A stretch of 5,774 nt of DNA, taken from NCBI GenBank assembly GCA_046733315.1, contig JBKPOV010000059.1, positions 1-5,774 on the forward strand, written 5' to 3'. The DNA comes from VRUE01 sp046733315 (GTDB lineage Bacteria; Actinomycetota; Thermoleophilia; Solirubrobacterales; 70-9). Made by a program: the position numbers and the translations under genes. The notes under the pieces are model-generated. The model was not told the origin of the DNA, did not search any database, and saw nothing but the letters and a program-made list of their open reading frames with translations. Numbering within the stretch: the first letter of the stretch is position 1; the number at the start of each line of letters is the position of its first letter. This document shows positions 1 to 5,774 of this stretch, piece by piece.

Positions 1-660
1 CAGCGCGCCCGCCGGTCGGTTCTCGATCGCCGGCCGCAGGTCCTCCATCGTCATTGCCAGGCCGAGGCTGGGGGCGATCTGGAAGTCGGCGACATTGAGC
101 TGCTCGCCGTTCAGCACGCCCGCCTGGATCCAGGCGTCGACCTTGTCGAGCTGGCCCGGCAGGGCAGCGAGGCCGCGGCGGACGTTCTCGTCGCTAGCGT
201 CGTTGATGCGGACCTCGAGCGCGATGATCGGCGCTGCGGTGCGTACGGCGAGTCCAATCGGAATGCCGAGCTTGGCTCCCTCGGAGTAACTGCGCAGGGA
301 GGAGCTGTCCCTCTTGATCGCCCACCAGGAGATCTGGCGGATCGGATGCTGCAGGTCCTCCTCGCCGAATCGCTCGGCTTCTTCGACCGCGGCACGCTTC
401 TCAGGATCAGTGGGGAAGAGCGGCGGATCAGGGTGGAGTTCGTCCAGGGCTCGCGAGATCTCGCGTGAACCCACCAGCTTGCGCCCGTCAATCTTGAGCG
501 CCGGAACGGTTTTGCCGGGGAAGCCAAGTGCACGCACGATCCCCCTCGAAATCACCGGAAAGAGATCGGTGCGCTTGTAGGCGATGCCCTTGTGCTCGAG
601 CATCAAGGCGACCGCGAGGCTCGGGTGGGAGGCGGGGATCGCGTAAAGGCGGGCGGCCAT
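1..660 (-). CDS. Glutathione S-transferase-like protein, 3' end beyond window
   Basis: The frame is open from ATG at 660 to the left edge (220 codons, C-terminus missing). Residues 1-78 fit a thioredoxin-like GST N-domain: a first strand (ARLYAIP), then S11-H-P-S at the usual place of the catalytic Ser/Cys/Tyr, a TVPAL segment at 51-55 holding the expected cis-proline, and GSREISRALDE at 64-74, matching the glutathione-binding (E/G)S-R-I turn. From about 85 onward it is helix-rich, with VADFQIAPSL at 190-199 resembling the conserved N-capping region of GST C-domains. The start is supported by an AGGA (minus strand, 673-670) 9 nt upstream. The protein is probably cytosolic and may conjugate or reduce electrophiles with a low-molecular-weight thiol. 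Substrate and thiol cannot be told from sequence; actinobacteria often use mycothiol instead of glutathione. It is divergent from coaX, with a 71-bp shared gap. Family assignment is fairly sure, function is not. Confidence 0.8.
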   Translation of the reverse strand, partial: MAARLYAIPASHPSLAVALMLEHKGIAYKRTDLFPVISRGIVRALGFPGKTVPALKIDGRKLVGSREISRALDELHPDPPLFPTDPEKRAAVEEAERFGEEDLQHPIRQISWWAIKRDSSSLRSYSEGAKLGIPIGLAVRTAAPIIALEVRINDASDENVRRGLAALPGQLDKVDAWIQAGVLNGEQLNVADFQIAPSLGLAMTMEDLRPAIENRPAGAL

Positions 661-682
661 CGAACGGCATCCTAGGCTCTCA

Positions 683-698
683 CGGGCGAATCCGCCCG
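683..698. repeat. 16-bp perfect palindrome in the divergent GST/coaX gap
   Basis: CGGGCG-AATC-CGCCCG is a 6-bp inverted repeat around a 4-nt spacer. It lies between the two divergent starts (660 and 732). If coaX transcription begins near 732, the site covers about -49 to -34, where a regulator could act on both genes. On the GST side it would lie in the 5' leader or promoter. GC-only arms are common by chance in such DNA, so an operator role is only a possibility. Confidence 0.35.
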
Positions 699-719
699 CC
701 GGTGCGGACGCGATCCCGG

Positions 720-725
720 AATAAT
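720..725 (+). promoter_or_regulatory. Candidate -10 box for coaX, leaderless arrangement
   Basis: AATAAT matches TATAAT at five of six positions and stands out in GC-rich surroundings. Its last base is 7 nt before the coaX GTG at 732, so transcription would start at or next to the start codon. No good -35 is visible 16-18 nt upstream. The only SD-like bases (GGA, 718-720) are about 11 nt from the GTG and would lie upstream of the predicted RNA 5' end. Leaderless mRNAs with a -10 box at this distance are well known in actinobacteria. Confidence 0.45.
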
Positions 726-731
726 CGCACC

Positions 732-1511
732 GTGCTCCTCGCGGTCGACGTCGGCAACACCCAAACCCACCTTGGCGCCTTCGATGGTGAGCGCCTCGCT
801 GAGCACTGGCGCTTCCAGACCCGTTCGGGGGCGACGGGGGACGAGCTGGCCGAGCGGATAAGCGGCCTCTTCGGCCTCTGCGGAATGTCCTTCGCCGATA
901 TCGACGCCGTCTGCGTCTCGTCAGTCGTGCCGCCCCTAGGCACCCAGTTCGAGCAACTCAGCGAGCGCTACCTCGAGGCGGAGTGCCTGGCGATTGGCCC
1001 CGGCCTGAAGACGGGCATGCCGATCCGGATCGACAACCCGCTCGAGGTCGGCGCCGACCGCCTGGTCAACGCGATCGCGGCCTACGAGCGATTCGGCGAC
1101 GCCTGCATCGTCGTCGACTTCGGCACCGGGATCAACATCGACGTCGTTTCCGCAGAGGGCGAGTACCTCGGCGGCGCGATCGGGCCCGGGCTGGAGATCT
1201 CGCTCACTGCCCTGATCGACCGCGCCGCCCGCATCACCCGCATCGACCTCGACCCCCCCGAGACCGCAATTGGCCGCTCGAGCCGCGCGGCGATCCAGTC
1301 CGGCTTCGTTTTCGGCTTCGCCGGCATGATCGATGGCATCGTGCGGCGGATCGAGGATGAACTCGGCGCGGCCAGCTTGCTCGCCACCGGTGGCCTCGCT
1401 TCGGTCGTCGTCCCCTTCACCGAGACGATCGAGGAGGTCGACGACATGCTTACCCTCAAGGGACTACGCCTGATCCATGAGCGGAACACCCCAACAGCCC
1501 GCGCTGACTGA
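732..1511 (+). CDS. coaX: Type III pantothenate kinase
   Basis: CoaX phosphorylates pantothenate with ATP, the first step from vitamin B5 to coenzyme A, in the cytosol. Family knowledge: type III enzymes need a monovalent cation and are not feedback-inhibited by CoA. The 259-residue product has the usual length. Visible motifs are the phosphate-1 loop DVGNT (6-10), GADRLVNAIAAYE (107-119) whose Asp109 corresponds to the proposed catalytic base, the phosphate-2 segment DFGTG (129-133), GEYLGGAIGPGLEIS (143-157), AAIQSG near 186-191, and the adenosine-loop-like LLATGGLA (216-223). The start is GTG at 732 because the DVGNT strand must lie within the first ten residues. The frame is open back to an ATG at 528, but that extension is Arg-rich, unlike CoaX, and overlaps the GST gene. 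DFGTG-INID replaces the more usual DFGTA-T-D, a mild deviation. It overlaps dusB by 35 nt and is probably cotranscribed with it. Confidence 0.95.
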   Translation: MLLAVDVGNTQTHLGAFDGERLAEHWRFQTRSGATGDELAERISGLFGLCGMSFADIDAVCVSSVVPPLGTQFEQLSERYLEAECLAIGPGLKTGMPIRIDNPLEVGADRLVNAIAAYERFGDACIVVDFGTGINIDVVSAEGEYLGGAIGPGLEISLTALIDRAARITRIDLDPPETAIGRSSRAAIQSGFVFGFAGMIDGIVRRIEDELGAASLLATGGLASVVVPFTETIEEVDDMLTLKGLRLIHERNTPTARAD

Positions 1512-2478
1512 TCCCTTCCGGATCGGCAGCATCGAGATTCCAAACAGGGTCCTGCTCGCGCCCCTGGCGGGCATCGGCAACTGGTTCGTCCGCTTGCAGG
1601 CGAAGCGACACGGAGCGGGTCTGGCTGTCTCGGAGATGGTCTCCAGCTTCGGCTTGCACCATCGCAACGAGCGCACACTGCGCGAGCTGATGCGGATCCA
1701 TCCCGACGAGCACCCCGTTTCGATTCAGCTCTTCGGTCACGACGCTGAGGTGATGCGCTCGGCCGCCGCCGTCGCTGCCGAAGCGGGTGCCGACCTGATC
1801 GACATCAACATGGGCTGCCCGGTGCGCAAGGTGCGCAAGACCGGTGCGGGCGCCGAGCTGCTGCGCGATCACGAGCTGGCCCTGGCCCTGGCGCGGGGCG
1901 CCGCCGAGGGCAGCGGCCTGCCGGTCACGGTCAAGCTGCGCTCGGGGATCGAAGTCGGCGACCGCTCTGGTTTCGAGCTGGCTGTGCGCCTGGTCGAGGA
2001 GGCCGGTGTAGCGGCGATCGGCTTTCATCCCCGGGCAGCGACCGTCGGTCACAAAGGCACCCCCGACTACGCGCTCACTCGCGAGCTGGTCGATCGGATC
2101 GAGGTGCCGGTGATCGTTTCCGGCGGGCTGGGCAGCGCCGCCGCGGCTCGCCGCGCCTATGAGGAGTCAGGTGCCGACGCCGTGATGATCGCTCGCGGCT
2201 CGCTTGGGAATCCCTGGGTCTTCGAAGAACTGACCGGCCGCCGCACCGCACCGCCGGACCGCGCCGAGGTGGTCGCAGAGCTGCTCTGGGTGATCGACAG
2301 CGCCGAGCAGCACCTCGGCCAAGAGCGTGCTGGCCGCTACCTGCGCAAGTTCTACCCCTGGTACATGGAGTCGCTCGACGCTTCGCCGCAGCTTGCCGAG
2401 GAGTTGCAGCGCCGCGCCGACCTGCCCAGCGCTCGCCATCTGATCGCCGATCTGACCGCCCCGGCGCCCTCGCTATAA
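1477..2478 (+). CDS. dusB: tRNA-dihydrouridine synthase (DusB-like)
   Basis: This is an FMN-dependent enzyme that reduces uridines in the tRNA D-loop region to dihydrouridine using NAD(P)H. The 333-residue product shows the Dus TIM barrel. FRIGSIEIPNRVLLAPLAGI (14-33) is the first strand and FMN contact, SEMVSS lies at 52-57, and DINMGCPVRKVRKTGAGAELL (109-129) carries the catalytic Cys114. TVKLRSG (151-157) has the FMN-binding Lys153, H184 sits in the HPR that replaces the usual HGR, SGG is at 215-217, and ARGSLGNPW (239-247) is the phosphate-binding end of the barrel. The C-terminal part (about 260-333) is helical, as in the tRNA-binding domain. The family's APMAG appears here as APLAG. The ATG lies inside the coaX end in another frame. 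An AAGGGA (1458-1463) is 13 nt away, rather far, so translational coupling to coaX is likely. The subgroup (DusB rather than other Dus) is inferred from similarity and from its position before greA and lysS. Confidence 0.93.
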   Translation: MSGTPQQPALTDPFRIGSIEIPNRVLLAPLAGIGNWFVRLQAKRHGAGLAVSEMVSSFGLHHRNERTLRELMRIHPDEHPVSIQLFGHDAEVMRSAAAVAAEAGADLIDINMGCPVRKVRKTGAGAELLRDHELALALARGAAEGSGLPVTVKLRSGIEVGDRSGFELAVRLVEEAGVAAIGFHPRAATVGHKGTPDYALTRELVDRIEVPVIVSGGLGSAAAARRAYEESGADAVMIARGSLGNPWVFEELTGRRTAPPDRAEVVAELLWVIDSAEQHLGQERAGRYLRKFYPWYMESLDASPQLAEELQRRADLPSARHLIADLTAPAPSL

Positions 2479-2479
2479 T
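2452..2479 (+). promoter_or_regulatory. Sigma-A type promoter for greA, overlapping dusB stop
   Basis: A perfect TATAAT (2474-2479) is preceded after 16 nt by CTGACC (2452-2457), which matches TTGACA at four of six positions. The TAA stop of dusB lies inside the -10 box (2476-2478). Initiation would fall near 2486, giving greA a leader of about 105 nt. This is the strongest promoter-like sequence in the window and suggests that greA and genes after it can be transcribed apart from coaX-dusB. Confidence 0.65.
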
Positions 2480-2497
2480 CCCGCGACTTCCGGCCCT

Positions 2498-2536
2498 GGT
2501 GCGGTGCTCCGAACGCCGCCGCACCCGGGCGTTTTT
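2498..2536 (+). promoter_or_regulatory. Two alternative hairpins and T tract in greA leader (terminator or attenuator)
   Basis: Hairpin A pairs GGTGCGGTG (2498-2506) with CGCCGCACC (2517-2525): 9 bp including one G-U, with a 10-nt loop. Hairpin B pairs AACGCC (2512-2517) with GGCGTT (2528-2533), around a 10-nt loop, and runs directly into the TTTTT at 2532-2536. The two share base 2517 and cannot easily coexist: arm 1 of B lies in the loop and arm 2 of A. A alone is the stronger stem, but its T tract starts 6 nt away; B is weaker but adjoins the T tract. For RNA coming from dusB this could be an intrinsic terminator. For RNA from the 2474 promoter it lies in the greA leader. Confidence 0.5.
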
Positions 2537-2591
2537 GGGTCTATAAGCCGTTTCGGCCGTTCTCCATCCACTAAAGCGAGGTAGTGCCAAA

Positions 2592-3071
2592 GTGAGTCGT
2601 CAGTCCGTCATCACACCCGAGGGTCTCGAGAAGCTCAAGGAGGAGATCGAAAACCTCTCGACCGTGAAGCGGCGGGAGGTTGCCGAACGGATCAAGGAGG
2701 CGCGCGAGTTCGGCGATATCTCCGAGAACGCCGAGTACGACGACGCCAAGAACGAGCAAGCCCTGCTCGAGCAGCGCATCGCCCAGCTCGAAGAGCGACT
2801 GCGCCGGGCCACCGTCATCGACGAGAAAGACATCAGCACCGACGAAGTGCAGTTCGGTTCGATCGTCCACGTCAAGGACCAGAAGACCGGCGACTCGCAA
2901 AAATTCCAGATCGTCGGCTCGACCGAGGCCGATCCCCTGCAGCACAAGCTCTCCAACGAGTCGCCGATCGGCAAAGCGTTGATTGGGCACAAGCGCAACG
3001 ACGTCGTCACCGTCGAGGTGCCCAGAGGGCCCAAGAAGAAGTTGAAGATCACCAAGATCGAGACGGCGTAG
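2592..3071 (+). CDS. greA: Transcription elongation factor GreA
   Basis: GreA enters the secondary channel of backtracked RNA polymerase and stimulates cleavage of the RNA 3' end, which rescues stalled complexes and aids fidelity. The 159-residue product is of standard length (about 158). Residues 1-76 form the antiparallel coiled coil whose tip, FGDISENAEYD (40-50), has Asp42 and Glu45 corresponding to the metal-coordinating E. coli D41 and E44. Residues 82-159 are the FKBP-like polymerase-binding domain, with SNESPIGKALIGHKRNDVV (121-139) diagnostic. The start is GTG at 2592 with GAGGT (2578-2582) 9 nt upstream. The N-terminus (SRQSVITPEGLEKLKEEIE) aligns at the family's usual place. The stop TAG (3069-3071) runs into the left end of the 116-bp palindrome. 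It has its own promoter candidate and a possible attenuator in the leader. Confidence 0.97.
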   Translation: MSRQSVITPEGLEKLKEEIENLSTVKRREVAERIKEAREFGDISENAEYDDAKNEQALLEQRIAQLEERLRRATVIDEKDISTDEVQFGSIVHVKDQKTGDSQKFQIVGSTEADPLQHKLSNESPIGKALIGHKRNDVVTVEVPRGPKKKLKITKIETA

Positions 3072-3185
3072 AGCCCATCCCGGTAGGGGTTCCACTTAAC
3101 TTTTTCGGTGGATCGGGGTTGGGCTGGCGCCCAATGCGCTTGACGAAAAAGTACAAGACGTTCCACCCCTACCGGGATGGGCTCT
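3070..3185. repeat. 116-bp imperfect palindrome between greA and lysS (MITE/REP-like or large RNA hairpin)
   Basis: The outer arms 3070-3090 and 3165-3185 are perfectly complementary over 21 bp, from AGAGCCCATCCC at the left end to GGGATGGGCTCT at the right. Further in, ACTTTTTCG (3099-3107) pairs with CGAAAAAGT (3144-3152). The middle holds TTGGGC-TGGC-GCCCAA (3119-3134). The spacers between blocks differ in length by 4 nt. The left end includes the last two bases of the greA stop, and the right end is 25 nt before the lysS ATG. No T tract follows the right arm, so it is not a standard intrinsic terminator for greA. Size and perfect termini suit a non-autonomous mobile element or a REP-type repeat; copy number is needed to decide. 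A transcript through it would form a very stable hairpin just upstream of lysS. Confidence 0.85.
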
Positions 3186-3210
3186 TGGCGGTCGATAGGC
3201 TCGCCCGTCG

Positions 3211-4680
3211 ATGAGCGAGGGCGAGATCTCAGATGTTCTTCGTGACCGGCGAGAGAAGCTCGAGCGGCTCCGGGAGGCTGGGATAGATCCCTTCCCGCCC
3301 GAGTTCGCCGATCGGGAGGAGATTGGGGAGGTGCGGGCGGCGCATGAAGGGCTGGCGCCGGGGATCGAGACCGAGTCGCGGCATCGCGTGGCTGGGCGGT
3401 TGATCGGTCGGCGCGGGCACGGCAAGGCCTGCTTTCTCGACCTGCGTGACGCTAGTGGGCAGATCCAGCTGCACGCTCGCGAGGACCTGCTCGGAGAGGA
3501 GGCCTACGAGGTCCTCGTCGACCTCGACCTCGGCGACATCATCGGGGTTGAGGGAACGGCGCTGGCGACGCGCCGCGGCGGCGAGCTCTCCTTGGCGGTT
3601 GATCACTGGCGCCTGCTGGCCAAGAGCCTGCGGCCGCCCCCGGACAAGTTCCACGGCCTCGAGGACGTCGAGACGCGTTACCGCCAGCGCGAGCTCGATC
3701 TGATCGCCAACGAGGAGAGCCGCAACCTTTTCACCCTGCGTGCTCGCACGGTCAGCGAGGTGCGGCGCTGGCTCGATGAGCGCGGCTTCGTCGAGGTCGA
3801 GACGCCGGTCCTGCAACCGCTCTACGGCGGCGCCCTGGCCCGTCCCTTCACCACCCACCACAACGCCCTCGACCGCGACCTTTACCTGCGCATCGCCACC
3901 GAGCTCTATCTGAAGCGGCTCGTCGTCGGCGGCATCGACAAGGTCTACGAGCTCGGCAAGGACTTCCGCAACGAGGGGGTCTCACACAAGCACAACCCCG
4001 AGTTCACGATGCTCGAGTGGTACGAGGCCTGTTCGGACTATGCCGCCACGGCACACAGGGTGGAGACGATGGTCGCCGAGGTCGCGGAGCGGGTCCTCGG
4101 TACGACCGTGGTGGAGCGCGACGGCATCTCGATCGACTTCGCACCTCCCTGGAAGCGCGTGACCTTCCGCGAGGCGATCCGGGAGCGCAGCGGGATCGAC
4201 ATCGCCGAGCATCCGACCCGGGAGGCACTTGCGGCCGCGATCGGAACCGAACCTGATCCCGAGGAGGGTTGGGGCAAGCTGGTCGACGGATTGCTCTCGA
4301 AGTCGGTCGAGCCGGAGTTGATCCAGCCCACCTTCGTGCTCGACTACCCGGTCGAGCTCTCGCCCTTTGCCAAGTCGCACCGCTCCGAGGAGGGGCTGGT
4401 CGAGCGCTTCGAGGCATTTGCCGGCGGCATGGAGATCGCGAACGGCTTCAGCGAGCTCAACGACCCCGACGAGCAGCGCCGCCGTTTCGAGCAGCAGGCC
4501 ACCGAGCTGGAGAGGGGCGACGAGGAGGCCCAGCCCTACGACGAGGATTTCATCGCCGCGCTTGAACAAGGCATGCCGCCGACGGGGGGCGTCGGCATCG
4601 GCATCGACCGCCTCGTCATGCTGTTGACGGGTGCCAAGAGCGTCCGCGAGGTCGTGCTCTTCCCCGCAATGCGCTCCTAG
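3211..4680 (+). CDS. lysS: Lysyl-tRNA synthetase, class II
   Basis: LysS activates lysine with ATP and charges tRNA-Lys in the cytosol. The 489-residue product has the length and layout of bacterial LysS. An N-terminal OB-fold anticodon-binding domain (about 57-145, VAGRLIGRRGHGKACFLDLRD) is followed by the class II catalytic core. RARTVSEVRRWLDERGFVEVETPVL (177-201, written here as the motif 1 helix and strand) precedes ARPFTTHHNALDRDLYLRIA (210-229), motif 2 FRNEGVSHKHNPEFTMLEWY (252-271), SPFAKSHR (384-391) and motif 3 GGVGIGIDR (459-467). OB fold plus full length exclude the short EpmA-like paralogues. The ATG at 3211 has only a weak SD (ATAGG, 3195-3199, 11 nt away), and the 116-bp palindrome ends 25 nt upstream. 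The first 70 codons use GGG for six of eight Gly and CGG for eight of twelve Arg, whereas most of the later gene prefers GGC and CGC. Confidence 0.97.
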   Translation: MSEGEISDVLRDRREKLERLREAGIDPFPPEFADREEIGEVRAAHEGLAPGIETESRHRVAGRLIGRRGHGKACFLDLRDASGQIQLHAREDLLGEEAYEVLVDLDLGDIIGVEGTALATRRGGELSLAVDHWRLLAKSLRPPPDKFHGLEDVETRYRQRELDLIANEESRNLFTLRARTVSEVRRWLDERGFVEVETPVLQPLYGGALARPFTTHHNALDRDLYLRIATELYLKRLVVGGIDKVYELGKDFRNEGVSHKHNPEFTMLEWYEACSDYAATAHRVETMVAEVAERVLGTTVVERDGISIDFAPPWKRVTFREAIRERSGIDIAEHPTREALAAAIGTEPDPEEGWGKLVDGLLSKSVEPELIQPTFVLDYPVELSPFAKSHRSEEGLVERFEAFAGGMEIANGFSELNDPDEQRRRFEQQATELERGDEEAQPYDEDFIAALEQGMPPTGGVGIGIDRLVMLLTGAKSVREVVLFPAMRS

Positions 4681-4688
4681 TCTCCCGC

Positions 4689-4735
4689 TTCCGGTGCGCC
4701 TTATCCGGTCTATGACCACATAAAGCGCACCGGAA
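4689..4735. repeat. 47-bp palindrome just after lysS
   Basis: Arms 4689-4704 and 4720-4735 match over 16 positions with one mismatch (C4700 against A4724), from TTCCGGTGCGC at the left to GCGCACCGGAA at the right. Inside, GGTC-TAT-GACC (4707-4717) extends the stem after a 2x2 internal loop, giving a nearly continuous hairpin with a three-base loop. It begins 8 nt after the lysS stop. No T tract adjoins it; the first is 27 nt further on. It may block 3' exonucleases or assist termination of lysS mRNA, or it may be a REP-type repeat. Confidence 0.75.
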
Positions 4736-4748
4736 CGGCTGGAAAGAC

Positions 4749-4766
4749 CGCTCTGAGCGTATTTTT
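4749..4766 (+). terminator. Short hairpin with T tract, possible lysS terminator (or ClgR-type site)
   Basis: CGCTC-T-GAGCG (4749-4759; realistically a 4-bp stem with a CTG loop) is followed by TATTTTT. Together with the strong palindrome just upstream it could end lysS transcription. The stem is short for an intrinsic terminator. The same 11 bases also fit the CGC-N5-GCG core reported for ClgR, the actinobacterial activator of clp genes, and clpC is the next gene. The sequence does not decide between the two. Confidence 0.35.
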
Positions 4767-4789
4767 GCGGCGCGGGGCCGGGTGGACGC

Positions 4790-4870
4790 TCTCGGTATCG
4801 TGTTAGAGGCACATAGGCGCTTACCGACAGCCGAAGGGCGCCCACCGAGACTTACTCACCCGCGCTGAGT
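4790..4870 (+). promoter_or_regulatory. Foldable clpC upstream region
   Basis: TCTCGGT (4790-4796) can pair with ACCGAGA (4844-4850), enclosing GGCGC (4816-4820) with GCGCC (4838-4842). Nearer the gene, ACTCA (4854-4858) pairs with TGAGT (4866-4870). These could structure the clpC leader if transcription starts before 4790. I find no convincing -35/-10 pair: TGGACG at 4783 matches the -35 at four of six positions but has no well-spaced -10. The rest of the 4681-4890 gap holds no gene that I can support. Confidence 0.3.
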
Positions 4871-4879
4871 TGAGTAGAT

Positions 4880-4886
4880 AGAGAGG
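4880..4886 (+). promoter_or_regulatory. Ribosome binding site of clpC
   Basis: AGAGAGG lies 4 nt before TTG at 4891. The gap is short but workable. Together with the in-frame TAG at 4879-4881, it fixes the start of clpC at the TTG. Confidence 0.65.
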
Positions 4887-4890
4887 CTTT

Positions 4891-5774
<884 letters not shown>

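Noticed and set aside
528..731. N-terminal extension of coaX back to ATG 528
   Set aside because: The extra 68 residues are Arg-rich and unlike CoaX, and they lie opposite the GST-like gene. The GTG at 732 gives the normal family length and motif position.
2499..2546. Short leader peptide (GTG to TAA, with an RRRTR run) over the greA leader hairpin
   Set aside because: There is no SD before the GTG, and CGC runs are expected in GC-rich DNA. Arginine attenuation of greA has no rationale that I know of.
3065..3190. GGCG on both sides of the palindrome as a target-site duplication
   Set aside because: It is only four bases and GC-only, and it requires end bases that do not pair with each other. 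Chance is a sufficient explanation.
3982..4845. Long open frame on the minus strand across lysS
   Set aside because: It is antisense to the clear lysS reading frame, low-complexity in codon-shadow style and resembles no family. Long open antisense frames are common at high GC.
4681..4890. CtsR (GGTCAAA tandem) or HrcA/CIRCE (TTAGCACTC-N9-GAGTGCTAA) operator before clpC
   Set aside because: I searched the gap by eye. Only fragments such as GTTAGAG occur, with no paired half-sites.

Overview
The window looks like chromosomal housekeeping DNA from a high-GC actinobacterium. The third codon positions are mostly G or C, GTG and TTG serve as starts, and clpC lies just downstream of lysS, as in many Actinomycetota. 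The DusB, GreA and LysS sequences and the gene order suggest a deep branch such as Thermoleophilia/Solirubrobacterales. That placement is an inference from recognition, not from a search.

Layout: a glutathione S-transferase-like gene runs leftward off the left edge (660 to 1). It is divergent from a rightward series that fills the rest of the window: coaX (732-1511, type III pantothenate kinase), dusB (1477-2478, tRNA-dihydrouridine synthase, overlapping coaX by 35 nt), greA (2592-3071, transcript cleavage factor), lysS (3211-4680, class II lysyl-tRNA synthetase) and clpC (from 4891, cut by the right edge; N-terminal repeats plus the start of the first AAA+ module). All belong to known families. 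They serve CoA synthesis, tRNA modification and charging, transcription elongation and regulated proteolysis. I see no phage, insertion-sequence transposase, CRISPR or defence gene.

The unusual content is in the gaps. (1) Between greA and lysS lies a 116-bp imperfect palindrome (3070-3185) with perfect 21-bp ends, a second matching block in each arm and a small hairpin at its centre. It includes the greA stop codon, and it looks like a MITE/REP-type element or a large RNA hairpin. (2) A near-consensus promoter (TATAAT overlapping the dusB stop) should give greA its own transcript. Its leader can fold into two mutually exclusive hairpins before a T tract, which suggests an attenuator. (3) coaX has an AATAAT box placed so that transcription would start at its GTG, a candidate leaderless mRNA. 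(4) The 210-bp lysS-clpC gap holds a 47-bp palindrome, a short hairpin with a T tract that also fits a ClgR-type CGC-N5-GCG site, and a foldable clpC leader. clpC itself appears to start at TTG, because an in-frame stop lies 9 nt upstream.

I did not find a convincing undescribed multigene system. The best candidates for something new are the greA-lysS palindrome and the greA leader.
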